The position numbers and the translations under genes were made by a program. A DNA stretch of 60,785 bases from JANWKA01 sp035533815 (lineage in GTDB: Bacteria > Bacteroidota > Bacteroidia > Chitinophagales > Chitinophagaceae): NCBI GenBank assembly GCA_035533815.1, contig DATLTB010000018.1, positions 1 to 60,785 of the forward strand, written 5' to 3'. The notes under the pieces are model-generated. The model made no database searches. It worked only from the letters and a program-made list of their open reading frames with translations, and was not told the origin of the DNA. This document shows positions 44,097-52,700 of the stretch, piece after piece. How positions within the stretch are numbered: the stretch's first letter is position 1; the number at the start of each line of letters is the position of its first letter.

Positions 44097-44101
44097 AGGA
44101 C

Positions 44102-45055
44102 ATGCAGAGAAATATAATATTCTTTCTTGGCGTTACGGATAATAATTGGTACAAATACATGGCTAGACAACAGTGGGAGGATGTAAACTTCTGGCAACCA
44201 GGGGGTAATAAAGTTTTCAGGGCACTTTCTCCAGGTTCTCCCTTCCTTTTCAAACTTAAAAGCCCGATCAATGCCATAGGAGGTATAGGATTTTTTTCTA
44301 GCCATACTTTTTTACCTCTTTCCATTTCCTGGGACACTTTTGGGAAAGGCAACGGATGCGACTCTTACCAGGAATTGCAAAGGCTGGTTTTATCCTACAG
44401 AAAGGATAAAACCAATGCAAACCCAAAAATCGGCTGCATAGTCCTAACCAATCCAATTTTTTTCAAAAACGAAGATTGGATCCCGATACCCGGTAATTGG
44501 GATAAAAGCATTGTTCAGGGAAAATCATATTCTACAGAATCTCAAATCGGAAAGGAACTCTGGCATAAAATAAACCTGATCATTCAAAAATACCTATACC
44601 TGCAACCAGTTGAAGAAAGCAATCAACTCTTTTTAGAAAATGCGGAATCTCCTTTGTATGGCAAATCGATATTGACCAAAGTTCGATTAGGCCAGAATGC
44701 TTTCAGGGTGCTGGTGACTGATGCTTATAATAGAAAATGTGCTATATCAGGTGAAAAAACCCTGCCTGTTTTGGAAACTGCCCACATAAAACCTTACGCT
44801 GAGGCAGGACCTCATTGCATTTCAAACGCATTACTGCTCAGGTCTGATTTACATAAACTTTTTGATGCTGGCTACATAACAATAACCACAGACTTAAAAG
44901 TGGAAGTAAGCAAACAAATCAAAGAAGAATTTGAAAACGGGAAGGAGTATTACAAGTTCCATGGTAATAACCTCTTCAATATTCCGTTCAAATCAACAAA
45001 TGTACCTGGGAAAAGATTTGTCGAATGGCATAACGAGCATATTTACTTACATTAA
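44102..45055 (+). CDS. HNH endonuclease (predicted restriction-type)
   Basis: 317 residues. The N-terminal half (FFLGVTDNNWYKYMARQQ, VNFWQPGG, FLFKLKSPINAIGGIGFF) forms a domain I associate with a widespread HNH protein family; the C-terminal half has RVLVTDAYNRKCAISGEKT and the HNH core: His in AHIKP, Asn in SNALLL and His in DLHKLFD. A nuclease acting on foreign or modified DNA is plausible, but no cognate methyltransferase lies nearby. AT-rich relative to the backbone. It starts directly after the 24-bp repeats. The next 640 bp are almost empty. Confidence 0.82.
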   Translation: MQRNIIFFLGVTDNNWYKYMARQQWEDVNFWQPGGNKVFRALSPGSPFLFKLKSPINAIGGIGFFSSHTFLPLSISWDTFGKGNGCDSYQELQRLVLSYRKDKTNANPKIGCIVLTNPIFFKNEDWIPIPGNWDKSIVQGKSYSTESQIGKELWHKINLIIQKYLYLQPVEESNQLFLENAESPLYGKSILTKVRLGQNAFRVLVTDAYNRKCAISGEKTLPVLETAHIKPYAEAGPHCISNALLLRSDLHKLFDAGYITITTDLKVEVSKQIKEEFENGKEYYKFHGNNLFNIPFKSTNVPGKRFVEWHNEHIYLH

Positions 45056-45693
45056 ATTTTATAGGTCCAATAGTTCAATAAAAGGAAGGTTTAGCATGAT
45101 GCATCTATACCATGATAATATTTTCAATACTTATTTATTTAAATAAAACGGGAGCAGGTTTTAATAGGCTGCTTAATAATCCGTATATCGGGGGTATTGG
45201 ATTTGACTGACGGTCACCTGGAAAAAGCCAGTTATTCAGTATCCTATACATAATTTTTCATGATTCTTTAAATGTCCTACCTGCGAATTAAGGTATATAC
45301 CCTATTATAATAAATTGTTAAAGTCTGGCATGAAAACCCTTGTCCACAGCGTCTGCCGACTGACTGTTTTTTAATCAGATACAACCCTATTCATTATTAA
45401 CATAGCAGCAGGGTACGAAGATCAGCCTTGAATCCGGATCGTTGAATCCATTATTATGCCTTACAGGCATTGGCAGGATATCAATGATTATCCAGGACCT
45501 TCACCGCATCGCCAAGTACTGGAATTCGAAAAAATGATTTAACCTTGTAATGCTAAGAATGGATATTCCACTACAGGTCTTTTTAAATCAATTAGGTTCA
45601 TTTACATGATAAAATTATCTCCAATATATTTACCTAAAGAATAAAAAAGGGAATGATGCTGCTACATGATAAAAATTGGCTAATCTGAAATTT
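45056..45693. other. AT-rich intergenic region with possible gene remnant
   Basis: No convincing gene. One short frame at 45456-45542 encodes 28 residues beginning MPYRHWQDINDYPGPSPHRQ, of more protein-like composition than most shadow frames; it may be a small peptide or the scar of a larger gene. The sequence TACATGATAAAA occurs twice, near 45604 and 45664. The stretch looks like degraded or acquired DNA between the HNH and MmcQ genes. Confidence 0.4.
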
Positions 45694-46032
45694 ATGGACG
45701 CAGAAGAGATCAGGTTGTATGTACAAGTCAAACCTCAGGCAGAGGAATGCTTCCCTTTTGGTGAGAATACACTGGTGTTCAAGGTAAGGGGGAAAATATT
45801 CCTGTTGGTCAGCCTGGACAGCCAGCCCCTGCAATTCAACGCAAAATGCGATCCGGAAAAAGCCATCTTACTGAGGGAACAATATCCCTCAGTAATCCCC
45901 GGATACCACATGAATAAAAAGCACTGGAATACCATTTACCTGGATGGGAGCCTCAGCAAGCGGCAGATCCTGGAATTGATTGATGAGTCCTATAATCTGG
46001 TGGCTCCTAAAAAACGAAAAAAAACGGCATGA
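45694..46032 (+). CDS. MmcQ/YjbR family protein
   Basis: 112 residues of the MmcQ/YjbR (double-wing) family: EEIRLYVQVKPQAEECFPFGENTLVFKVRGKIFLLVSL, then the NAKCDPEKAILLREQYPSVIPGYHMNKKHWNTIYLDG core, all characteristic. The fold is DNA-binding-like, but a function is not established. The ATG at 45694 is chosen; the frame opens at a TTG at 45676 with no family support. Its stop overlaps the helicase ATG (ATGA), so the two are translated together. Confidence 0.87.
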   Translation: MDAEEIRLYVQVKPQAEECFPFGENTLVFKVRGKIFLLVSLDSQPLQFNAKCDPEKAILLREQYPSVIPGYHMNKKHWNTIYLDGSLSKRQILELIDESYNLVAPKKRKKTA

Positions 46033-48203
46033 TTGCGGATCCGGACAATCAGGAATTGCATACTGCGGATAGGCTGGCCACGCATACCAATGAATCTTTT
46101 TTTCTGACCGGTAGAGCTGGAACCGGAAAATCGAGTTTTCTGCGGACCCTTACAGAAAAGCCTTTGAAGCATATCGTGGTGGTTGCCCCTACAGGCATTG
46201 CTGCAGTGAATGTGCGGGGAGTGACCATTCACTCTTTTTTTCAGTTCCCCCCCAGATTCCTGTTTCCCGAAGACGAGGGCATTGAGCGGTTTCACAAGAA
46301 TTCCCCGAAAAGGAAGGTCATCGCTGCTATGGACACCCTGATCATTGACGAGATATCCATGGTCCGGGCCGATATCATGGATGCCATAGATTTTTCCCTG
46401 AGGATAAACGGGGGTAATCCGGCACTTCCGTTCGGGGGAAAACAGGTGATCTGCATCGGCGATCTATTTCAGCTGGAACCCGTTAGTTTCCCTAAATCCG
46501 GGGAGCTGGATATGCTGACCCAACTGTATGGCAGCCCCTATTTTTTCCGTGCGAAGGTATTCGAACGTATCAGCCTGTTCACCGTGGAACTGAAGAAGGT
46601 ATACCGGCAGACCGATCCTGATTTTATCCACTTGCTGGATCAGGTTCGCGACAGTACGATCACTGCGGAAGAACTGGATAACCTGAACAGCAGGTGCAGG
46701 CTGAACACAGACCTGGGGCAACCGGATTTTGCCATTACCCTGACCACTACCAACGCTGTCGCTGAGCAGGTGAATCAGCAGCAATTAAACAAGCTTCCGG
46801 GGACTTCCGTGAAATTCAGGGCGGAGTTTACCGGGGACTTTGAAAAAAGCAAATATCCGACAGAAGCCGAGCTGATCCTGCGGATCGGGGCACAGGTCAT
46901 CTTTATCCGGAACGACATGAAAAACCGATGGGTGAACGGAACCATCGCACAGGTATGCAAACTGGAAGATGACCTGATCGGAGTGAAAATGAAGGATGGC
47001 ACCATCCATGAAGTGGACAAAAGAACCTGGGAAAACATCAGGTATTCTTTTGATTTCAGCCACCAAAAAATAACCCAGGAGGTTACCGGCACTTTTACCC
47101 AATATCCCCTGAAATTAGCCTGGGCAATTACCATCCATAAAAGTCAGGGGCTCACATTTGACCGGGTGCTGCTGGATATCGGAAGGGGGGCATTTGCGGG
47201 AGGACAGACTTATGTGGCGCTGAGCCGGGTCACCGGTCCCGGAGGTCTTTACCTGAAAAGAGAGATCACCGTAAATGATATTTTTACTGACCCCCTGATC
47301 CGGGAATTTACTTCCACTTTCAACAATCCGCAAATAATCCGGGACAGGTTGGAAACCGGGACCATAATTTATGATTTTCAGAAAAAAAAGGATTTGGAGA
47401 ACCTGGGTGCCTGGTATTTCCTGCGGGGTATCGAGCAGTTACTCCTACACCATATACACGATGCCCATGATTACCTGATATCCGGTTATGCACAGGTGAG
47501 TTGTGATTGTGCATTGGCCGCCCTGATTGACAATCACCGGGAAAAATGGACCCCCCTGCTGGAAAACCAGGCAATTCAGGGACCGGAGACCGATCTTATC
47601 CGGTCCCTGTTATATTTATTTTTATACCAACCCGCAATGGCGCTGCCCTATATCCGTTCCTATCTGGGCGCCTGCCCCAGGGCAGAAACAGGGCATTATC
47701 TGGATGGAAGGATACAGGCTGCCCTTGGCTATCCGGCTAAAGCAGTTGCCGCTTATCAACAGGCCCTGTCAATCCGGGAAAGTTCCCTGGTCAGGTACCG
47801 GCTTGGGCGCTTCCGGGAAACCACCCTGGGTGAACCGGGTGCCGGAAACCTGATCCAGGCCGTCATTCAAAATCCTTCCAGTCTTTGTGCGCAACGCTGG
47901 CTGAGGGATGTCGCCGAGATCAGGGGTCTCCGGTTGCAGAAACATGCAGAAAGTCTGCTGGTCTCCAGATTTAACGACGGGAATGTGGAAGATTACCTGC
48001 AGCTCATCCGGGAATTGATAGCGAATAATAAAACCTGTTTACCGAACGGAACGACCGTTTTTGGTTCTGTGGCCTTCCGGTCCCTGATTTCCTCCCTGAG
48101 GCAGGCCATCCCTGCCTTCCACAAGTCAACAGGCGGGATCGGACTGGATTTCGGTGAAGGCTGTCCTGCCTTTGATGAATATCCTGTACCATCCATCGCA
48201 TGA
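46029..48203 (+). CDS. PIF1-like AAA helicase with a TPR-like C-terminal domain
   Basis: 724 residues. The helicase core covers about residues 15-425: Walker A GRAGTGKSS (about 32), VVAPTGIAAVNVRGVTIHSFF (motif Ia), LIIDEISMVRADIMD (Walker B), QVICIGDLFQLEPV (motif III), and WAITIHKSQGLTFDRV with YVALSRVTG (motifs V and VI). PIF1/RecD-like enzymes unwind DNA 5' to 3'. Residues about 440-700 are helical and TPR-like (PYIRSYLGACPRAETGHYL...AAYQQALS), probably a protein-binding platform. No direct clue to its process beyond the coupled MmcQ/YjbR gene. Confidence 0.87.
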   Translation: MIADPDNQELHTADRLATHTNESFFLTGRAGTGKSSFLRTLTEKPLKHIVVVAPTGIAAVNVRGVTIHSFFQFPPRFLFPEDEGIERFHKNSPKRKVIAAMDTLIIDEISMVRADIMDAIDFSLRINGGNPALPFGGKQVICIGDLFQLEPVSFPKSGELDMLTQLYGSPYFFRAKVFERISLFTVELKKVYRQTDPDFIHLLDQVRDSTITAEELDNLNSRCRLNTDLGQPDFAITLTTTNAVAEQVNQQQLNKLPGTSVKFRAEFTGDFEKSKYPTEAELILRIGAQVIFIRNDMKNRWVNGTIAQVCKLEDDLIGVKMKDGTIHEVDKRTWENIRYSFDFSHQKITQEVTGTFTQYPLKLAWAITIHKSQGLTFDRVLLDIGRGAFAGGQTYVALSRVTGPGGLYLKREITVNDIFTDPLIREFTSTFNNPQIIRDRLETGTIIYDFQKKKDLENLGAWYFLRGIEQLLLHHIHDAHDYLISGYAQVSCDCALAALIDNHREKWTPLLENQAIQGPETDLIRSLLYLFLYQPAMALPYIRSYLGACPRAETGHYLDGRIQAALGYPAKAVAAYQQALSIRESSLVRYRLGRFRETTLGEPGAGNLIQAVIQNPSSLCAQRWLRDVAEIRGLRLQKHAESLLVSRFNDGNVEDYLQLIRELIANNKTCLPNGTTVFGSVAFRSLISSLRQAIPAFHKSTGGIGLDFGEGCPAFDEYPVPSIA

Positions 48204-48209
48204 GTTGAT

Positions 48210-49136
48210 CTATTTCCGGATCAGAAAGCATTTTCTCCCTCCCTTACCCTGGAAATCAAAAGGAGTGGTTATTGCGGTTATATCGGTGATGGCAGATGCC
48301 CGGATAAGTTCCTTCATCAGTACAAATTTGGTGGAATTTGTACTGAAATACATGATGCCTCCTGGTCGCATCACCCGAAGGGTTTGATTCACCAGGTCGG
48401 GATGGTCCTGCTGGATATCGAAGGATTTTTTCATCCCTTTGCTATTGCTGAACGTCGGGGGATCGAGTATGACCAGGTCAAAATCCGATGAGGTCAGCCC
48501 AGGCAGGTAACGGATCACATCAGATCTTACCAAATGTTGTTTATCCGGGTTCCACAGCCCGTTCAACCGGAGATTTTCCCCGGCCCAGTCCAGATAGGTA
48601 TTGGAAAGGTCCACCGACTCCAGGTCAAGGGCTCCGCCTGCGGCAGCATAGACAGAAAAAGAACCGGTATAGCAGAACAGGTTAAGCACCCGTTTCCCTT
48701 TGGCTGACTCCCGGACCATCTCCCGGGTAACCCGGTGGTCCAAAAAAAGACCCGTGTCGAGGTAATCTGACAGGTTTACCCGGAATTGCAATCCCCCTTC
48801 CCGAACCGTAAAAAATTGGTTGTCTGATGCCTGTTTTTCATATTGATCCAGGCGGCTTGATTTTCGCTTCCTTTCCTTGAGAAAAATTTTTTCTCTGGGC
48901 ACTTCTAGGATGTGGCCGATCCGTTCCAGGCTACCTGCCAGCCACCGGTCATGGGTCTGATCATCCATGCCATGGTGCCTCCGGTATTCCGCCACATGCA
49001 ATTTGTCTTCGTAGCGATCCACACAGAAAGGAAATTCCGGCAGATCATGATCATATACCCTGTAACAAGTGACCCCTGACCGGGATGCGGTTCTGGCCAG
49101 ATAGCGATCTACCTTTCGCAGCCTGTTTTCCAGCAT
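48210..49136 (-). CDS. RlmK-type 23S rRNA methyltransferase (stand-alone)
   Basis: 308 residues matching the C-terminal half of E. coli RlmKL, which makes m7G in 23S rRNA. Shared landmarks: LENRLRKVDRYLARTA, CYRVYDHDLPEFPFCVDRY, VNLSDYLDTGLFLDHRVTR, KRVLNLFCYTGSFSVYAA (SAM motif I), DLSNTYLDWAGENLRLNGL and LVILDPPTFSNSKGM (motif IV). In gammaproteobacteria this domain is fused to an RlmL methyltransferase; here it stands alone. The ATG at 49136 is chosen because AGGAGG lies 11 bases upstream and the family begins at LENRL. The gene converges with the helicase gene (six-base gap). Confidence 0.85.
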   Translation of the reverse strand: MLENRLRKVDRYLARTASRSGVTCYRVYDHDLPEFPFCVDRYEDKLHVAEYRRHHGMDDQTHDRWLAGSLERIGHILEVPREKIFLKERKRKSSRLDQYEKQASDNQFFTVREGGLQFRVNLSDYLDTGLFLDHRVTREMVRESAKGKRVLNLFCYTGSFSVYAAAGGALDLESVDLSNTYLDWAGENLRLNGLWNPDKQHLVRSDVIRYLPGLTSSDFDLVILDPPTFSNSKGMKKSFDIQQDHPDLVNQTLRVMRPGGIMYFSTNSTKFVLMKELIRASAITDITAITTPFDFQGKGGRKCFLIRK

Positions 49137-49310
49137 CCTGAATTTATCCTCCTGCCGCATCCTGCAAGTTAATCCGGAACTACTCAATGTGCAAAGGGCC
49201 GGACAACCTGTAAAACCAGGGCTGGACCAGGTGGAAATCAGACAGGACCTTATTTTAGTTATCCTCCCTATCCCGGTTTATCCTACGGGCCGAAAACCGT
49301 CCTGGGAGCC

Positions 49311-49565
49311 TTAACCCTGCTCCCACAAATAACATTCATGACGACGCCCTTCCCGATGTTCCTCCCGGTTCTCCCGTCTTTCCCGGCGGGCAGGGCGCCG
49401 ATCCCGGTAACCCTCATTATAGTCCCTGTCCCTGTGATCATCGCGGGAATGGTAAAATCTGTTCTCCTCCGGGTTCCTCCTCTGGAAATACCCATCCTTC
49501 GGTGTACCCGCAAAAGCAGCAGCTGTAGCCAGGACAGCGGCCGCGGTAAGCATCAGCTTTTTCAT
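49311..49565 (-). CDS. Small exported basic protein
   Basis: 84 residues: a clear signal peptide (KKLMLTAAAVLATAAAFAG, cleavage probably after AFA) then a mature part of about 65 residues extremely rich in Arg, Glu and Asp with a few Tyr and His (HSRDDHRDRDYNEGYRDRR, REHREGRRHE). It has one Cys near the end. I recognise no family. The mature part is probably disordered. It stands alone between the RlmK and SET genes. Confidence 0.6.
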   Translation of the reverse strand: MKKLMLTAAAVLATAAAFAGTPKDGYFQRRNPEENRFYHSRDDHRDRDYNEGYRDRRPARRERRENREEHREGRRHECYLWEQG

Positions 49566-49693
49566 AATGTTTTGTTTTACCGGGAATCATCCCTGTTTCC
49601 AATGAGACTTCCCGGAAGCCAAAGTGTTTAACCCTGCCTGGCATCTTAACAACGGTTTAACTGGGGGAAGGGGTAAAATCGGGAAGGAGATCC

Positions 49694-50083
49694 TCAGCTT
49701 TTCTTTACTTTGAACCAGAGTGGGGTCTGGTCAGTAGTCTCTCCGTTGTAATTGATGGTTAATTCTTCTCCCTTACTGATCCCCCTTAAGGTTTTAATGG
49801 TCATGGTGTCGACACTGAAATCCATCTCATACTCACAGTTGGGATCAAAGGAATGATTATAAATGGAACAATATCCCAGGGCAATGCAAGTCCTGGTGAG
49901 CCTGGCTCCCCAGAGAAAAATGTAGTTATGCAATATGGTTTTGTCCGCCCGATCCGTATCCTTCCCGGAAAGCACGATCACGGGAGAGATTTCGATGACT
50001 GTTTTGGTGGGTATATTTGCCCGGGTAAATACTCCTCTCCCTTTCCGGGTACTGCGGGAAACAGCCAAATAAGGTTTGATCAT
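49694..50083 (-). CDS. SET-domain protein (putative protein-lysine methyltransferase)
   Basis: 129 residues forming a minimal SET domain: STRKGRGVFTRANIPTKTVIEISPVIV at the start, YCSIYNHSFDPNCEYEMDF with the NHS motif (about residue 75), and GEELTINYNG near the end. A bacterial SET domain could methylate a ribosomal or DNA-binding protein; the target is unknown. The start is uncertain: the frame opens at 50200, but the domain begins at the ATG at 50083, and a TACTTTAG sequence, one mismatch from TAnnTTTG, lies just upstream. Confidence 0.75.
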   Translation of the reverse strand: MIKPYLAVSRSTRKGRGVFTRANIPTKTVIEISPVIVLSGKDTDRADKTILHNYIFLWGARLTRTCIALGYCSIYNHSFDPNCEYEMDFSVDTMTIKTLRGISKGEELTINYNGETTDQTPLWFKVKKS

Positions 50084-50163
50084 AAATAGTCTGTGCATGG
50101 GAAAACCGCTAAAGTAATAACAATTTGGATACCGGACACCAGATCCAAAAGCCCGTGATTTAT

Positions 50164-50211
50164 CTTGAATTGCTTGAAAATCCAGATTAATTTTGTCCAA
50201 ATCCCTGGATT
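50164..50211 (+). promoter_or_regulatory. Promoter of the S9 peptidase gene with inverted repeat
   Basis: TTG (50165-50167), 20-bp spacer and -7 TAATTTTG (50188-50195). Perfect arms AATCCAG (50179-50185) and CTGGATT (50205-50211), 19 bp apart, bracket the -7 box. The ATG follows 75 bp after the box. Confidence 0.55.
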
Positions 50212-50270
50212 AAAAAAGATTATTTCTGCCAAGTAATTATCCCAATCCGGTATCCTTAAAATCCTGCTTT

Positions 50271-52700
50271 ATGGAATTGAACCCATCAAGGAAGCTTTTC
50301 ATAGTCCGTTTTATGCTGATTTTATCGGGGGCTTCCCTGTATTTTGGTATAACACCTGCCCAGCAAACCCTGGCTCCCCTGACTGTGGAAAAGATCATGA
50401 AGGACCCCAGGTGGATTGGCAGTTCCCCGGATCATGTATTTTGGAGTCCGGACAGCAAGCGGGTCTATTTCGACTGGAATCCGGACAAGGCTGCTTCAGA
50501 TTCCCTATATTATTTGACGATAGCCAACCGGTCCATTCATCAGGCGGGACAGCTTATCCGGGAAATTGCCCTGGCCCAGGCCGGAGGAACCTATAACCGG
50601 GACCGGACCTTACTGGTGTACAGTCAGGATGACGCGATTAACTTATTGGATCTTCAAACCGGGAAAATCCGGAAAATAATCCAGTTGGAGGACCAGCCAA
50701 CTTCCCCTGTTTTCTCTTTCGGGGAAAGCTGTATTGTATTCCATCAGGGATCCAACTTATTTGCCTGGGACCTGGTCAACAGCAGCCTGAAGCAGTTAAC
50801 TGATTTTAATGCAGGAAAAGCCCCTGCAGCCAATCCAGTTCCTTCCCTGGTCCAGGCATTCCTGACCAGGGACGAGCTGAATAATTCATCCGTGCTCCGG
50901 AAACGCCATAACCAGGCTTTATTCCGGGATTCCCTGGAAAAAGCCAGGGTGGACCATAAAAAGCCATTGAGGATCTACCTGAATAACCAGCAGGCAGACC
51001 AATTAACCATCAGTCCTGATGGCCGGTATATCTTTTACCGCTTAAGGCAGGACCCCGTGGGACCAACAGCCACTGCCGTTCCGGAATATGTCACTGTATC
51101 GGGGTATACCCAGGTGATCCGGGGCCGTTCCAAGGCAGGCACCCCATACCCCAAGTTCCGCTCCTATATCTATGACCGGAAATCGGATACAGTTTATCCA
51201 TTGCACACCCAAACCATACCGGGCATGAAGGATATTCCGGAGTATCTGAAGGATTATCCCACGGAGGATTCTGCCTTTCACCGGAATCCTCCGATGCGTC
51301 AGGTGGTGGTCATGGGCCCTTTCTGGAATGAATCGGGTACCCATGCTTTTGTCGTTGTCCGGGCCCTGGATAACAAAGATCGGTGGATTATGTTGCTCGA
51401 TCCCCGCAATGGAAATCTTAAGCTGCTGGACCGGCAACATGATGAAGCCTGGGTGGATGGTCCGGGTATTGGCTGGGATTTTTCCGCAGGTCATGTGGGA
51501 TGGGTCAATGATACTACCTGCTGGTACCAGTCGGAGGTCACCGGGTACTCCCACCTCTACCTGGAAAATATCCGTACAGGACAGAAAAAGGCGCTCACCA
51601 GCGGGGCCTATGAGGTCATGCAGGCCAAACTTTCGCGGGATAGGAAATATTTTTACCTGACCACAAATCAGGTCCACCCCGGAGAACTGCAGTACTATAA
51701 GCTGACAATAGCCACAGGAAAATCCGTTCCCCTTACCCGGATGGAGGGTGGCAATAAGTGCCTGCTTTCCCCGGACAACCGGTATATCGCCTTCCGACAT
51801 TCTTTCAGTAACCACCCCTGGGAATTATATCTGCAAAGCAATCTTCCGGGTGCTCTGCCTACCCGGATTACCCACCTGGCAGAGAGTCCATTGTTCCGTT
51901 CTTATCCCTGGAGGGCACCAAGGATCATTACTTTTACTGACCGGTATGGCAAAAAAGTATATGCCAGGCTTTTTCGGCCGGCTACTCCCCAATCCACAAG
52001 ACCGGGAGTTATTTTCATCCATGGAGCCGGTTACCTTCAGGATGCCATGATGTACTGGAGCGATTATTATTTCCGGGAATACCTGTTTGAAAACCTGCTC
52101 GCTGATCAGGGTTATACAGTAATGGATATTGATTACAGTGGAAGTGCCGGATATGGGAGGGACTGGAGAACTGCCATTTACCGCCATATGGGGGGCAGGG
52201 ACCTGGATGATATCGTAGATGGATCGACCTATATGGTGGACAGCCTGGGAGTTAACCGGGCCAAAATAGGCATCTGGGGCGGATCGTATGGAGGATTCCT
52301 GACCCTGATGGCTTTATTCACCAAACCCGGTGTATTCGCCTGCGGAGCTGCACTCCGGTCAGTGACAGACTGGGCGCATTATAACCATGAATATACTTCC
52401 AATATATTGAATGATCCGGATTTGGACTCCCTGGCCTACCTGAGGAGCTCGCCGATCTGGTTTGCCGCTGGCCTTAAAGATCACCTGCTCCTGTGTCATG
52501 GTATGCAGGACACCAATGTACATTTCCAGGATATCGTCCGTTTAACCGAAAAGCTTATTGAACTTGGTAAAAAACACTGGAGCCTGGCTGTTTATCCGAT
52601 GGAAAATCATGATTTCTCGGATGCCAGCAGCTGGACCGATGAATACCGGAGGATATTACAGCTTTTTAACCATTGTCTGGGTCCCTCCTCCCCGCATTAA
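50271..52700 (+). CDS. S9-family prolyl oligopeptidase/dipeptidyl peptidase IV-like enzyme
   Basis: Exported serine peptidase of 809 residues. A short signal/anchor (FIVRFMLILSGASLYFGITPAQQ) precedes a DPP IV-type beta-propeller (about 35-555) and an alpha/beta hydrolase domain with the nucleophile in GIWGGSYGGFLTL (Ser about 671), the Asp in HGMQDTNVHFQD (about 745) and the His in ENHDFSD (about 780). The catalytic order is right, so it should be active, removing N-terminal dipeptides or cleaving after Pro. Plus-strand neighbour glmS follows after 84 bp. Confidence 0.93.
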   Translation: MELNPSRKLFIVRFMLILSGASLYFGITPAQQTLAPLTVEKIMKDPRWIGSSPDHVFWSPDSKRVYFDWNPDKAASDSLYYLTIANRSIHQAGQLIREIALAQAGGTYNRDRTLLVYSQDDAINLLDLQTGKIRKIIQLEDQPTSPVFSFGESCIVFHQGSNLFAWDLVNSSLKQLTDFNAGKAPAANPVPSLVQAFLTRDELNNSSVLRKRHNQALFRDSLEKARVDHKKPLRIYLNNQQADQLTISPDGRYIFYRLRQDPVGPTATAVPEYVTVSGYTQVIRGRSKAGTPYPKFRSYIYDRKSDTVYPLHTQTIPGMKDIPEYLKDYPTEDSAFHRNPPMRQVVVMGPFWNESGTHAFVVVRALDNKDRWIMLLDPRNGNLKLLDRQHDEAWVDGPGIGWDFSAGHVGWVNDTTCWYQSEVTGYSHLYLENIRTGQKKALTSGAYEVMQAKLSRDRKYFYLTTNQVHPGELQYYKLTIATGKSVPLTRMEGGNKCLLSPDNRYIAFRHSFSNHPWELYLQSNLPGALPTRITHLAESPLFRSYPWRAPRIITFTDRYGKKVYARLFRPATPQSTRPGVIFIHGAGYLQDAMMYWSDYYFREYLFENLLADQGYTVMDIDYSGSAGYGRDWRTAIYRHMGGRDLDDIVDGSTYMVDSLGVNRAKIGIWGGSYGGFLTLMALFTKPGVFACGAALRSVTDWAHYNHEYTSNILNDPDLDSLAYLRSSPIWFAAGLKDHLLLCHGMQDTNVHFQDIVRLTEKLIELGKKHWSLAVYPMENHDFSDASSWTDEYRRILQLFNHCLGPSSPH

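Noticed and set aside
44049..44101. A CRISPR array at the short repeats
   Set aside because: The copies are directly adjacent with no spacers, there are only two and a fraction, and no cas gene is nearby.
44102..48203. A single defence system formed by HNH nuclease, MmcQ and helicase
   Set aside because: A 640-bp gap and a change in base composition separate the nuclease from the coupled pair, and helicases and MmcQ proteins of these types are also common outside defence loci. Reported only as a possibility.
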